Shown: positions 7,019 through 16,764 of the stretch, in pieces | Position numbering within the stretch: the first letter of the stretch is position 1 | Layout of the letters: each line of letters begins with the position of its first letter | DNA from: a virus | Virus record (IMG/VR): IMGVR_UViG_3300036045_000016 | Span: 1 to 49,916 of that record | Reading direction: 5' to 3' (one strand) | DNA: 49,916 bases | Made by a program: the position numbers and the translations under genes | The notes under the pieces: generated by a model | Told to the model about the DNA's origin: nothing | What the model saw: the letters and a program-made list of their open reading frames with translations, nothing else | Database searches by the model: none

Positions 7019-9490
7019 GTGGCAGACACAAGCGGTTCAACGCGCACTAAGCCCCTCTCACAACTCAAGACCGTAGAGGATCTGTGCCAAAAGCTAGAGG
7101 CCCTAAGAACACATAGGACACCGTTGGAGCGCCAGTGGCGGCTCAACCTGGCGTTCTACAAGGGCCGGCAGTACACGTATTACGCTCCCCGCTCTGACCG
7201 GCTGGAGACACTCGGGGTGGACGAGGGCACCAAGCCTCGCCATCGCGTCCGGGTGGTCTCTAACCAGATCATGCCGGGAGCACACACGCTGCTCGCGCAG
7301 CTCACCAAGACCAAGCCGCGACTCTTTGCCACCCCCGGCTCTGGGGCCGAGAATGAAGTCCGTGCTACCCAGATGGCTCAGTCGCTTCTTGAGTATTGGT
7401 GGACGGATATCGGACTCGACGAGAAGCTGGACGAGGCTCTCCTCTGGAGCATTGTCGCCTCGGCCGGTTACTGGAAGATCACCTGGGACCCGTTCGCTGC
7501 CAAACAGATGCGCTTCACATTGGGGCCAGATGGGCAGCCGATCGTTGACGAGGCCCTGAAGGCCGAGTTTAAGCGCAACCTAGAGCAGTACGGTATCGAG
7601 CCGGAAGAGAAGATCGTCTACATGGGCGATGTGAAGGTGGATGTCATGTCCCCCTTCGATGTCTTCCTCGACCCCACCGCCAAGACTTTCGAGGAATCGA
7701 AGTACGTCATCTGTCGCCATTCGATGGATCCCGATGACATCAAGGCGCAGTGGGGTAAGGATCTTCTTCCCGACGCAGCCCCAGCCTCTCCGGACGCCAC
7801 GATCCCGTACGCCAACGCTGCCGGAGCCCCCGAGCTTTCGGTGCGCAACATCTACATCGCTTACTTCAAGCCTGGCGCCTCGATGCCGGACGGCCGCTAC
7901 GTCGTCTTCACCGAGGGTCAGGAGAAGCAGATTCTCGCAGACGAGAAGTGGCCTTTCCCCCACAACCAGCTCCCGCTGGTCAAGTTTGCCGGCATGCGCG
8001 TCCCTGGGTCGGTCTACGACGATTCCGTTGTTACCCACGCCGTCCCGATCCAGAAAGAGCTTAATCGCACCCTTTCGCAGATCATCGAGTACAAGAACCT
8101 CACGGTTAACCCTCGTATGATCGCTCCCCGTGGCTCGCTTAGCACGAGGCCCACCACGGAGCCCGGGCAGGCAATTGAGTTCGACCTCCTTCCCGCCGGC
8201 ACTGGTTATGCCAAGCCGGAGTGGGAGCAGGTGCCGGCCCTTCCGCCCTACATCCTGGAAGTACTGAACAACGTTCAGCAGCGCCTCTCCGACATCTTTC
8301 TCTCGGCTGAGGTTCTCCAGGGCAAGGTGCCGCCGAACGTCGAAGCCGGCGTAGCAATCGACCTCCTGCAGGAGATGGCGACCGACAAGTTGGCGCCGAT
8401 CATCAAGCTCCTGGAGACGTCGCTAGCCCGCGCAGGTCAGCAGATGCTCGGTCTCGCCCAGACCCACTACGTCGAGCCGAGGCTCCTGAAGATCAGGGGA
8501 TCCGGCGGGGGCGTTCAGGTAAAGCAGTTTATCAACTCAGATATCACCGGGAACATCTCCGTGCACGCGGAGACAGGCTCGGGCCTTCCGCGCACTCGCG
8601 CAGGCAGGCAAGCAAGGATTGAGCGGCTGATCGAGATGGGTGTGGTTCCTGTGCATCAGGCCCACAAGTACCTCGACTTGGCCGATCTCTCCGGGCTGGA
8701 AGCTCAGATGGCGGCAGACGAGAACCTCGCTTACCGCAACATCGACAAGATCCTCGAAGGAAAGCCGATCAACCCCGAAGCCGCGCAGCAGGCCATGATG
8801 GCCGTTAACCAAGGCCTCGACCCACAGACCGGCGAGCCCCTAGAGTCCCCAGAGCACGCGCAGCAGGTCCTCATTCAGGCCGCGCTGTCACCCCAGCCCG
8901 GAATCGACTTCGCAACGCATCTTGCGGTCACGTCGATGTTCATGAAGGGGATCGAGTTCGAGGGCCTAGGTACGGATACCCGACAGGGTTTCTTCACGTA
9001 CTTCGCTGCACTGCAGCAGGCCGCTCAGGACAACGCCCCGCAGGCAGAGCCGCAGGCTCCGAGGGTCAACCTCCAGATCAAGAGCACTGCTGGTCCGGCC
9101 ACTCAGACCAAGATCCTCCAGAAGGCCGGCGTGCCGGTTGAGGAGGAAGACGCGCTTGAGCCTCCGCTGCTCACGTGGGTTTCGGACGATGTGGACGAGC
9201 CTGATACGGACGCTACCGGCCCCGGTCAGGAAGGTAACAACCTAACCGAAGCCGCGCTGGCGGTTCTCGAAGCCAAGACAGCGGACGCTGAAGTGAAACG
9301 TGCCGCGTTGCGAGATGACGAGGCTAAGGAGCTCGACTCGGTAACGAAGTCTAATGCAGACCTCCGTGCCGAAGAACTCCACGGGCAGGCCGTACGGAAG
9401 GCGTCAGCAGACGCCGACCTGGCTGAGAAGAAGGCTAAGGAGTCTAACTTCAAGCCTAAACCAGCCCCAGCCAAGCCGAAAGGTAAGTAA
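7019..9490 (+). CDS. Portal protein
   Basis: An 823-aa protein with a GTG start preceded by GAGGAGGTG. The N-terminal core shows features of podovirus-type portals: WRLNLAFYKGRQY, an LTKTKPRLF strand-helix near residue 97, the VKFAGMRVPGSVYDDSVV wing region, and TLSQIIEYKNLTVNP. The C-terminal third (about 740-823) is a Lys/Ala/Asp-rich barrel-like helix ending KPKPAPAKPKGK. It forms the dodecameric DNA gate at the head vertex and docks the terminase. Large size and gene order agree. Confidence 0.85.
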   Translation: MADTSGSTRTKPLSQLKTVEDLCQKLEALRTHRTPLERQWRLNLAFYKGRQYTYYAPRSDRLETLGVDEGTKPRHRVRVVSNQIMPGAHTLLAQLTKTKPRLFATPGSGAENEVRATQMAQSLLEYWWTDIGLDEKLDEALLWSIVASAGYWKITWDPFAAKQMRFTLGPDGQPIVDEALKAEFKRNLEQYGIEPEEKIVYMGDVKVDVMSPFDVFLDPTAKTFEESKYVICRHSMDPDDIKAQWGKDLLPDAAPASPDATIPYANAAGAPELSVRNIYIAYFKPGASMPDGRYVVFTEGQEKQILADEKWPFPHNQLPLVKFAGMRVPGSVYDDSVVTHAVPIQKELNRTLSQIIEYKNLTVNPRMIAPRGSLSTRPTTEPGQAIEFDLLPAGTGYAKPEWEQVPALPPYILEVLNNVQQRLSDIFLSAEVLQGKVPPNVEAGVAIDLLQEMATDKLAPIIKLLETSLARAGQQMLGLAQTHYVEPRLLKIRGSGGGVQVKQFINSDITGNISVHAETGSGLPRTRAGRQARIERLIEMGVVPVHQAHKYLDLADLSGLEAQMAADENLAYRNIDKILEGKPINPEAAQQAMMAVNQGLDPQTGEPLESPEHAQQVLIQAALSPQPGIDFATHLAVTSMFMKGIEFEGLGTDTRQGFFTYFAALQQAAQDNAPQAEPQAPRVNLQIKSTAGPATQTKILQKAGVPVEEEDALEPPLLTWVSDDVDEPDTDATGPGQEGNNLTEAALAVLEAKTADAEVKRAALRDDEAKELDSVTKSNADLRAEELHGQAVRKASADADLAEKKAKESNFKPKPAPAKPKGK

Positions 9491-10002
9491 TGGCGAGAAG
9501 GATCTACACCGAAGATGAGCAAGCGCAGGTGGCACTCATTTTGCAGGTGAACCGGGGAGCCCTCCGAACTACGGCTCGGGAGACAGGCATCCCGGTAGGG
9601 ACCCTCCGCGACTGGAAGATGAAGTGGGAAAAGGAAGGTTACCCCGATGTGAGTGACCTTCCCGACCTCCCCGACTTCGTCGTTGTTGCCACCGAGGTAC
9701 GCGACCTGATGCTCGTGAAGCTACGCGAGAAGGTCGAAGCTGGGCAGGCAACCGCCCGCGAGCTCGTGACAGGGATCGGTGTCCTTGAGGACAAGATCCG
9801 TGTAGCTAAGGGTCTGGCGACCAACCGGACCGAAACCGTAGCGGTGCAGTCGATCGACGCTAAGGAGCTGGCTAAAGAGCTGGCACAGTTTGTCGATTCC
9901 AGCGCTGCCGCCATTCAGCAGAGAGCAGACGTAATCGACGCTGAGTGGTCCGAAGTCAAGGAGAGCAAGCCTAGAGCACTCGCCTTGGCACAAGGAGACT
10001 AA
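9490..10002 (+). CDS. Helix-turn-helix protein, possible small terminase subunit
   Basis: A 170-aa protein. Residues about 23-50 form a clear HTH (RTTARETGIPVGTLRDWKMKW), followed by a helical stretch. A DNA-binding HTH N-terminus with a helical oligomerisation domain is the usual plan of small terminases, and no other TerS candidate exists in the late region. Its place after the portal is unusual for TerS, so a transcriptional or scaffold-linked role stays open. ATG overlaps the portal stop. Confidence 0.6.
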   Translation: MARRIYTEDEQAQVALILQVNRGALRTTARETGIPVGTLRDWKMKWEKEGYPDVSDLPDLPDFVVVATEVRDLMLVKLREKVEAGQATARELVTGIGVLEDKIRVAKGLATNRTETVAVQSIDAKELAKELAQFVDSSAAAIQQRADVIDAEWSEVKESKPRALALAQGD

Positions 10003-10872
10003 TTGAGTAGTTACGACACCGAAGCGGCCAGGGCCGCACTCGAAGCCGCCATTGACCCCCCGGTCGAGCCGGTCGAGCAAGCACAGCCCGAATCCACTGA
10101 AGTGCCTTCAGGGGTTGACGCAGAGAGCAACTCGGCAGAGAAGCCGGGACTCTTTCATGGCGTGGACCCAAATGCCCTTACGCCTGAGATGCGTGAGATG
10201 TTCGACTCCATGCAGCGTGACTACACGCAGAAGGCACAGGAGCTTGCAGCTCAGCGTAAGGAGGTCGAGTCGCTTGGCGACTTCGATCAGGTCCGGAATG
10301 CCGTGGAGTTTGCCCAGGCGCTCCGGGACCCCCAGAATCTAGTCCAGCTTCATACTGAGCTTACGGATTATCTCCAGGAGCTCGGGCTGAGTAAGGCAGA
10401 GGCCGAGCAGGTCGCCGCCACTCAGACGGGTCTTGAGACCGAGGACGGTACGGAGACGGACTGGAACTATACCGACCCCGATGCGGAGAGCGTCAGGCGC
10501 GAGCTTGATGATCTTCGACAGTGGAAGGAGCAGCTAGAGGCAGAGCGGACCCAGAGCCAGATCGAAGCGGTCTTGGCTCAGCAGGAAACCGCTATCCGCC
10601 AGACTAACCCCACGTACAAGGAAGAGGATATCCAGGCGATCTACGAGCTCTCGTACGCCTACGGCGCCGATCTTGTGTCGGCCCAGAAGGCCTATGAGTC
10701 TCATCGCCAGCGGATCCTTTCTTCGTATGTGGACACCAAGACGGCGGTGCCGGCAGCACTAACCTCCCCCACTGCTACGGGTGGGTCTCAGATCCCTGAG
10801 TCCTTCCCCTCTCTCAAGGAAGCCCATGAGTATGCCAAGCGGCGTGCCATGGTGGAGCTTGAGGGCCTCTAA
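10003..10872 (+). CDS. Scaffolding protein
   Basis: A 289-aa acidic, Glu/Gln-rich helical protein with a long coiled coil (about residues 65-205) and a short more ordered C-terminus, directly before the major capsid gene. TTG start with AAGGAG five bases upstream. These features fit a podovirus scaffolding protein that directs procapsid assembly and is then removed. Whether the ClpP-like protease at 3.9 kb cleaves it is not known. Confidence 0.75.
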   Translation: MSSYDTEAARAALEAAIDPPVEPVEQAQPESTEVPSGVDAESNSAEKPGLFHGVDPNALTPEMREMFDSMQRDYTQKAQELAAQRKEVESLGDFDQVRNAVEFAQALRDPQNLVQLHTELTDYLQELGLSKAEAEQVAATQTGLETEDGTETDWNYTDPDAESVRRELDDLRQWKEQLEAERTQSQIEAVLAQQETAIRQTNPTYKEEDIQAIYELSYAYGADLVSAQKAYESHRQRILSSYVDTKTAVPAALTSPTATGGSQIPESFPSLKEAHEYAKRRAMVELEGL

Positions 10873-10929
10873 GTAGAAAGGGTCGGCTATCCCGTAATAG
10901 ACGACCTCTGAAGGAGATAGCACTAGGTA

Positions 10930-12165
10930 ATGCCTGGCGCAATTATCCAAACTGTCTCATCACTCCTTAAGGATGTCTACCTCCCCCCGGTGGTAGAGCA
11001 GCTCAATAACGAAGTTGAGCTCCTTTCTCGCCTAGAGAAGGTTAAGGACTTCCAGATGGTAGGTAACCAGGTTGTCGTCCCGCTGCACACGAACCGCTCA
11101 GGCGGTATCGGCTCTCGTACGGAGTCGGGTGGTAACCCGCCTAGGCTCCCGGATGCTGGTAACCAGACTTGGGCGCGTGCCGTCTACGATCTGACCTACC
11201 ACTACGGTCGGATCCAGGTCTCCGGTGCAGCGATGGCGAAGACCAAGGCTCAGGTGGGCTCGTTCCTTGATGTTCTGAAGTCCGAGATGGACTTCCTCAA
11301 GAACGACCTGCGCAAGGACCTCGCTCGTCAGGTCTGGGGTCCGTCGGATGGTAACACGACCGGCGGTAACGGTCGTATTGTCACCTGCGGTTCGACCTCG
11401 TCCTCGTCCACGGTGGTCCTTAACTCCGCTGAGCCGCTTAGGAAGGGACACCTCTACGTCGGTATGCGCGTGGACATCGGTACGGCCGGTTCTCCGACCT
11501 CGCTGATTAACGGCGAGGCCATTACGGCCGTCAACGTTGCCACGCCGTCCATTACCGTCACGACTGCGATTACGACTACTACGTCGAACTTCGTGTGTCG
11601 GGCCGGTAACGCCGGCAACGAGATCAACAACCTGCAGACTGTCATCGCTGATGCAGCCAACACGTTTGGTGGCATCAACGCGGCGTCGGCCGGTAACGAG
11701 TATTGGGACAACAACCGCGACCTCACGGCGACGACCCTCTCGCTCGACCGGCTGCAGCAGATGTGGAACACGATTCGTGTGAAGGGTAATAAGACCCCGA
11801 GCATTCTTCTGACCACGCCGGCAGGCCAGCGGATCTACTACAACCTCCTGCAGTCGCAGGTGCGTTACACGGAGCCGCTGAAGATCAAGTCCGGGTACGA
11901 CAAGGAGGCGCTCGCCTTCAACAACTCGGTCCTCATTGATGATGTTGATGCACGGTTCGGTCGCGTCTACTTTGTGGACACGGACCACATCAAGAACTTC
12001 AGCAACGAAGACTGGCACTGGCTTGCTGAGGACGGCGACGTCCTCAAGTGGGTTACCAACTACGACGCCTGGGAGGCTGGAATTGCGACCTACTTCCAGC
12101 TTGGCGTTGACCGCCGGAACACGATGGGCGTCCTCACCTTCACGGGTGACACGACTGGCGTGTAA
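10930..12165 (+). CDS. Major capsid protein (HK97-like fold)
   Basis: A 411-aa protein. The N-terminal segment (LLKDVYLPPVVEQLNNEVELLSRLEK) and the following GGIGSRTESG...LPDAG region match podovirus-type HK97-fold capsid proteins. The middle carries a Ser/Thr-rich insert and the C-terminus has the late P-domain strands. Location after the scaffold and before a hairpin agrees. The start ATG 10930 is 12-14 bases after AAGGAG, a long spacing. Confidence 0.85.
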   Translation: MPGAIIQTVSSLLKDVYLPPVVEQLNNEVELLSRLEKVKDFQMVGNQVVVPLHTNRSGGIGSRTESGGNPPRLPDAGNQTWARAVYDLTYHYGRIQVSGAAMAKTKAQVGSFLDVLKSEMDFLKNDLRKDLARQVWGPSDGNTTGGNGRIVTCGSTSSSSTVVLNSAEPLRKGHLYVGMRVDIGTAGSPTSLINGEAITAVNVATPSITVTTAITTTTSNFVCRAGNAGNEINNLQTVIADAANTFGGINAASAGNEYWDNNRDLTATTLSLDRLQQMWNTIRVKGNKTPSILLTTPAGQRIYYNLLQSQVRYTEPLKIKSGYDKEALAFNNSVLIDDVDARFGRVYFVDTDHIKNFSNEDWHWLAEDGDVLKWVTNYDAWEAGIATYFQLGVDRRNTMGVLTFTGDTTGV

Positions 12166-12187
12166 GGCCTTGTAAGGCCTATTGGTT

Positions 12188-12209
12188 GGGGGCTCCTTCG
12201 GGAGCCCCC
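12188..12209 (+). terminator. Hairpin after the capsid gene
   Basis: GGGGGCTCC-TTCG-GGAGCCCCC, a perfect 9-bp stem with a UUCG loop, 22 bases after the capsid stop. No T-run follows, so it may attenuate, pause or stabilise the capsid mRNA end more than fully terminate. It is preceded by a direct repeat of TAAGGCCT. Confidence 0.65.
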
Positions 12210-12234
12210 CGCCTTCCCCTAACTAGGAGACTCT

Positions 12235-12645
12235 ATGGGATTTGTCACCTTCGTCCAAGGACGGGGGATGGTTGATTCCGACATTCTCGTGGTCGATAAG
12301 GCCGTGTCGGAATACGACGAGCGCCTCTATTTCGACCGCAACCTGGATACAGGGCAGTGGTGCATTTACCTCAAGACGCCCCCCTCGGAGGCTGACCTCC
12401 CGATCTTGGGGTTCGATGAAGTCCCTAATCCCGAGGCTGCTGTAAAGCGCCTCTGGCAGGCCGACACCCTTCGGCACGGGGAAAAGATTTTGAACGATAT
12501 GTGGAAGCGGAATGAGAAACGACTCCAGCCGCTTCGAGACAAAGCTGATGACGCATCCGGCCAGGCTGCAGAAGTCCTTGAGTGGTCACACCGCAAGATG
12601 GGCACGCATCCGACCCCCCGCGTCTTTGTACCTAGGGAGGTTTAG
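12235..12645 (+). CDS. Conserved-looking phage protein, possible head-completion protein
   Basis: A 136-aa mixed alpha/beta protein with AGGAG six bases before ATG. The N-terminal half has alternating hydrophobic strands (SDILVVDKAV..), the C-terminal half is a charged helix (KILNDMWKRNEKRLQPLRDKAD). It follows the capsid gene where head-completion proteins often lie. No signature allows a firm name. Confidence 0.55.
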   Translation: MGFVTFVQGRGMVDSDILVVDKAVSEYDERLYFDRNLDTGQWCIYLKTPPSEADLPILGFDEVPNPEAAVKRLWQADTLRHGEKILNDMWKRNEKRLQPLRDKADDASGQAAEVLEWSHRKMGTHPTPRVFVPREV

Positions 12646-13244
12646 TGAGACAGCCCGGGCTCGACCCGCGCACCCCACAGTTTCGCCGCAAGGAGCTTGC
12701 AAACATGCTTGCTCAGAAGGCCGGCAGGCGGATCCAGTCCAAGGAGCGCCTCAAGTCCGCCTTTCGGGGCGGCGGTTACGGCTTCCGGCCGGGACGTGGT
12801 GGGGGACAGAAGAACCAGTTTGTGAATCGCCAGGGCTTCCCGTTCGGCCCCGATATCGGTGAGGCCGAGTACATGGAGCAGACTCCGTGGGCTTACTCCT
12901 CGCCTTTCGAGCAGTTGGCGTTTGACGTAACGCAGCCTAACGCGCCGACCAATATCTTCTCTAACTCGCAGCTTAACGCGCCTAACGCGCCCCTCTACGA
13001 CCAGGGTCTCGACGGTCTCGCGCAGATGCCAAGGCCGAGCCTTAGTACGGACCCAGAGCAGTTCGGGTCTGAGCTAGACGGCGGCCCGTTCAACGTCGGC
13101 ACCGAGTACCAGGGAACGTCGGCCATGGGTGGCGGCGCATTCCTGCCGTGGTTCCTCAACGGACTCGGAGGTCTGATTAACCAGCCGATTATCAACACCC
13201 GTTACGGCGGTGGCGGTGGTGGCGGGCCGATGCGCACGATGTAA
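12645..13244 (+). CDS. Gly/Asn/Pro-rich virion-region protein
   Basis: A 199-aa protein; GTG overlaps the previous TAG (TAGTG). The N-terminus is basic (RRKELANMLAQKAGRRIQSKERL) with a GGGYGFRPGRGGGQKN segment, and the C-terminus ends in RYGGGGGGGPMRTM. It is low-complexity and probably flexible. Between capsid and adaptor genes it could be a minor head protein; function unknown. Confidence 0.55.
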   Translation: MRQPGLDPRTPQFRRKELANMLAQKAGRRIQSKERLKSAFRGGGYGFRPGRGGGQKNQFVNRQGFPFGPDIGEAEYMEQTPWAYSSPFEQLAFDVTQPNAPTNIFSNSQLNAPNAPLYDQGLDGLAQMPRPSLSTDPEQFGSELDGGPFNVGTEYQGTSAMGGGAFLPWFLNGLGGLINQPIINTRYGGGGGGGPMRTM

Positions 13245-13886
13245 ATGACAGCAGCCGAGATTATCACTTTCATTGAAGGTCACGGTTTCACGGATACCCC
13301 GTCTGCCGACAAGCTCGCGGCCATCAATGCCGCGTACACAGACATCTGCCGACTTGAGCCCTGGCCCTTCTTGGAAGCGTCTGACGGCGTAGCGTTCGAC
13401 GGCACTTCCGCTGTACCTACCGACTTTCCGACGGACTTTCGGGCCGCTACCGGAGTCATCGACACCCGACTCGGAGGCGTGCGCCGACTAGTTCCAATTC
13501 GTCACGAAGAACTTCTAGCCAAGACGGATCCAGCAGAGCCTCCCGGCCCGCCCCTCTATTACTACTTCATCAACAAGACAATGCACTTTTGGCCGATGCC
13601 TACCGCCGGCTACGACACCGTGATTATCAACTACATCAGGCGTGTCACCAAGCTAACGGCGGTTAGCACAGAAGCGAATATTCTCGTCCCTTGGGAGCAC
13701 CACATGGCGATTGTCTATGGGGCACTCAAGTACCTGTATTACCAGGACGACGACCCCGAGCTCTCTGTCGGAGCCAAGCAATTGTTTGATGAAGAGGTCG
13801 TGAAGATGCGCACCCAGGAGTGGGCACGGCAGTATGACCGCCCTGATTCGATTGAGGTTCTTGATTCGTTTGATCTTTACGACTAA
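13245..13886 (+). CDS. Head-tail adaptor (tail tubular protein A-like)
   Basis: A 213-aa mostly helical protein. The start ITFIEGHGFTDTP...LAAINAAYTDICRLEPWPFLE and the strand pair YYYFINKTMHFWPMP...TVIINYIRRV are typical of podovirus adaptors that attach below the portal. The C-terminal helix is EEVVKMRTQEWARQYDRPDS. It directly precedes the large hub gene, as in other podoviruses. Confidence 0.7.
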   Translation: MTAAEIITFIEGHGFTDTPSADKLAAINAAYTDICRLEPWPFLEASDGVAFDGTSAVPTDFPTDFRAATGVIDTRLGGVRRLVPIRHEELLAKTDPAEPPGPPLYYYFINKTMHFWPMPTAGYDTVIINYIRRVTKLTAVSTEANILVPWEHHMAIVYGALKYLYYQDDDPELSVGAKQLFDEEVVKMRTQEWARQYDRPDSIEVLDSFDLYD

Positions 13887-13896
13887 GGAGTAACCA

Positions 13897-16257
13897 TTGG
13901 CCCTCGATACCGAGACTTTTGAGGGCTCGGCAGGTGGCGCCAATCTGGCACTCCCGGCGCAGAGCCTTGACGACTCTGAGGCCCGCTACATCCAAGATGG
14001 ATTGACTGACCGGCCCGGAATCCTTCGCCGGAGAGGGCCGGTCACACCCGTTCCGAACGTTGTCGCGCATACCCACAAGGGATGCGGGCTGTTTGGCGCT
14101 ATTGACCCCAAGGGTGACTTCATCCTTGCTGCGCCCACTGGCGACGCTTCCAACGGATTCATCTCCCTGTACTCGGCAGACCGCACCACCAAGGTGGACG
14201 TGGCCTGGCCGTTCGCGCTTCCGGTTGATCCCCCTACGACCCCGGCTCGCATTGTCGATGCCAAGCCGCTTCTCAACGGCGGGGCCGCTATCGGTATCTC
14301 CAGCGCGTATGACGCCGACTCCCCTTCGCAGGGACTCGCAATCTGGCGTGGCGGTAATCGCGCAAACTACACCACAGGCACGATCACCTTCAACCGTGGC
14401 TCGACGTCTATCTCGGGCTCCGGCACCCTGTTCGTCGGCAACGTCTCGCCGGGGATGTTCCTCTTCGCTGAGACATCGGAGCCGTACTACAGCGTCCTGA
14501 TTGGTGTCGTCCAAGTCGTCACCAACAACACCACGCTAGTGCTGGAGAAGCCGGCCCCGTTTTCCGGATCCGCGAAGCCGTACACGCTCCAGTCCATCCG
14601 GGGCCTTGCCCCGAAGGTCGTCAAGGGACGGGTCACATTCGACGTCAACTCGACCACCGTTGTCGGGGCAAACACGAAGTTCCTCTCGCAGCAGCTCGGA
14701 GCCACTATCCAGCGCTCCGGCACCACGACTAACGGCAACGCCGTTATTACCGGGCTCTCGCAGACTTCGGATCTCCGCGTAAACATGATCGTGACCGGCA
14801 CAGGCGTCGGTACCGGGGCAGTTATTCGCTCTATCGACTCTGCTTCGCAGATCACTTTGTCAGTCAACTCGGTTGCCTCCGGCACCGTAACGATTACGTT
14901 CGCCCAGAACTGGCACATGTATCGCGCCAGCGACAACGCCTATATCGGGCGCATCAATAGCGTGGCGACGGACATCTCGGTCGCGCTTGCTGCCAACCCC
15001 TCTATCTCTGGCAGCAACGAGCGTTATATCGCGCTGCGCGTTGATTCGGACTACACAATCCTGACGACGACGCAGGCCGACAAGGTGGGCTTCCTCAACG
15101 CCTCCTATGCCGAGCGGCAGTGGTACGCCAATCAGGGATCGTCCGTAGACAAGACGGAGCGGATCTGGTTCAGCGACCCCGCTGACCCCGAGGGACTAGA
15201 CCTTTCTCCCTTTGACGGTGACTTCCTTCCGGTGGCCTCCACCAAGGGTACGAACGACCCGATCGTCGCGATCCTCGCCTGCGCTAGCTCTGTGCTAGTG
15301 CTCAAGGAGAAGGAGGTCTTCGGGATCTTCGGTAACTCTCCGACGACGTTCCAGGTGCGTAAGATTTGGGACGACGGTGCACTATCGGGCATGAGCGTCG
15401 TGCCGTACGGCTCCGGCGCGATCTGGGCAGGCCGGGACGGCATCCACTACTTCGACGGCATCCAGGTTCGGAACCTTGTCGAAGACAAGCTCGGAGACTA
15501 CTGGAAGACTGCGCTCCGAAACTTCAATCCGATGCAGTATCGCATGTGGGGTGCGGTCTACCGAGACCATTACCTACTCTACGTAGAGAACCAGCTCCCG
15601 ACGACAGGGATCACCAAGGCCTTCACGACGACGACCCCTACTCGGCACACCTACTGCCTCAACCTGGTAACCCGAGCTCCGGTGTTCCTCAAGAACATCG
15701 ACTTCCTCGGCTTCGAGCAGCTCCCGGCTGACCAGGGCAACACCCCAATCCTACAGGTGAATGATGCCACAATCGCCCGACTCATTGACGCCAGCTCCCT
15801 ATTCGAGTCAACCGGACTTGACGCCTTTGCCTGTGCCGGCAATACCGCCGGTCCTGACTTTTATTTCGAGTCCAAAAAGTTCAATGCAGGCGACTCTCTT
15901 CGGAGGAAGAACTATAAATTCCTCGCGCTGTACTACCTAGCCGCAGGCGGGGACATGAAGCTGGACACCATCGTCGGCCTCAACAACGTCGGCGCTACGG
16001 CTCTGTCGGAGTACGAGTCCAGCGGCTACACCTGGACGACCCTCGGAAATGCGTTCCCAACGTGGAGCAACCTAGGCAGTACGTTCTCAACGTGGTCGTC
16101 GATCAACAACGAGTTCTTCCGTCCCAAGAAGATCAAGTTCCAGAAGCGCTCGCAGTTCCTAGGCTTCCGCCTCTACCAGGAAGACGCCAACATGACTCAG
16201 TTCACGATGGGTCCGTATCAGCTCGGCTTCAAGTACCAGCGGGCAGGCAAGGTCTAG
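13897..16257 (+). CDS. Tail hub/nozzle-like protein (tail tubular protein B-like)
   Basis: A 786-aa protein starting at TTG with AAGGAG six bases upstream. The N-terminus has the GGANLALPAQSLDDSEARY...RPGILRRRGPV pattern seen in podovirus nozzle proteins, which read as a beta-propeller platform at the base of the stubby tail. It is strongly beta-rich, with repeated GTxTxxxGSTSISGSGT blocks in the N-terminal half. Adaptor-hub order supports the call. Confidence 0.7.
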   Translation: MALDTETFEGSAGGANLALPAQSLDDSEARYIQDGLTDRPGILRRRGPVTPVPNVVAHTHKGCGLFGAIDPKGDFILAAPTGDASNGFISLYSADRTTKVDVAWPFALPVDPPTTPARIVDAKPLLNGGAAIGISSAYDADSPSQGLAIWRGGNRANYTTGTITFNRGSTSISGSGTLFVGNVSPGMFLFAETSEPYYSVLIGVVQVVTNNTTLVLEKPAPFSGSAKPYTLQSIRGLAPKVVKGRVTFDVNSTTVVGANTKFLSQQLGATIQRSGTTTNGNAVITGLSQTSDLRVNMIVTGTGVGTGAVIRSIDSASQITLSVNSVASGTVTITFAQNWHMYRASDNAYIGRINSVATDISVALAANPSISGSNERYIALRVDSDYTILTTTQADKVGFLNASYAERQWYANQGSSVDKTERIWFSDPADPEGLDLSPFDGDFLPVASTKGTNDPIVAILACASSVLVLKEKEVFGIFGNSPTTFQVRKIWDDGALSGMSVVPYGSGAIWAGRDGIHYFDGIQVRNLVEDKLGDYWKTALRNFNPMQYRMWGAVYRDHYLLYVENQLPTTGITKAFTTTTPTRHTYCLNLVTRAPVFLKNIDFLGFEQLPADQGNTPILQVNDATIARLIDASSLFESTGLDAFACAGNTAGPDFYFESKKFNAGDSLRRKNYKFLALYYLAAGGDMKLDTIVGLNNVGATALSEYESSGYTWTTLGNAFPTWSNLGSTFSTWSSINNEFFRPKKIKFQKRSQFLGFRLYQEDANMTQFTMGPYQLGFKYQRAGKV

Positions 16258-16755
16258 ATGGCGCTCGACATTGGCGACAGCATTGGTAATTGGGACTCCA
16301 CCCGGCTGACACGATTCATCAAGGAGTTCTTCGAGAAGGACCCCCCGGCCGCTATCGGCCAGACCGCCATCGACAACCTGACGATTCAGGAGTTGCTGAC
16401 GGTCAGGGATCAGATCAGCTTCGCCCGGGATCCCAACTACCACCGGGTTGGGCTGGTTGGCGAGCCGACCTTTCAGAACTCTTGGACGAATACCGGATCT
16501 CCCTGGGGCGCCGCTGCATTTTGGAAGGACCCTTTGGGGTTTGTCCACCTTCGGGGGAACCTATCCTCGGGAACCCTAGGTGCGACGTCCTTCACCCTGC
16601 CGGCGGGCTCCAGGCCCGACGTACAGCAAATCTTCGTCATTGACGCCAACGGCGCCTTCGGGCGAGTAACGGTGCAGATGGACGGGCAAGTCGTAATGAC
16701 CACCGCCTCGGCTACGCGCACTAGCATTGACGGCATTCACTTCAAAGCAGCATAG
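16258..16755 (+). CDS. Tail-fibre-type protein
   Basis: A 165-aa protein. After a helical N-terminus (RLTRFIKEFFEKDP) comes a beta-rich C-terminal module with FQNSWTNTGSP..AAFWKDPLGFVHLRGNL.SGTLG...LPAGSRP...NGAFGRVTV...SIDGIHFKA. This is the characteristic C-terminal host-facing module of many phage fibres and head fibres. It probably assembles as a trimer attached to the hub. Confidence 0.7.
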   Translation: MALDIGDSIGNWDSTRLTRFIKEFFEKDPPAAIGQTAIDNLTIQELLTVRDQISFARDPNYHRVGLVGEPTFQNSWTNTGSPWGAAAFWKDPLGFVHLRGNLSSGTLGATSFTLPAGSRPDVQQIFVIDANGAFGRVTVQMDGQVVMTTASATRTSIDGIHFKAA

Positions 16756-16764
16756 GAGTAAGAC

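Noticed and set aside
11098-12018. 306-aa antisense frame
   Set aside because: Shadow of the major capsid gene.
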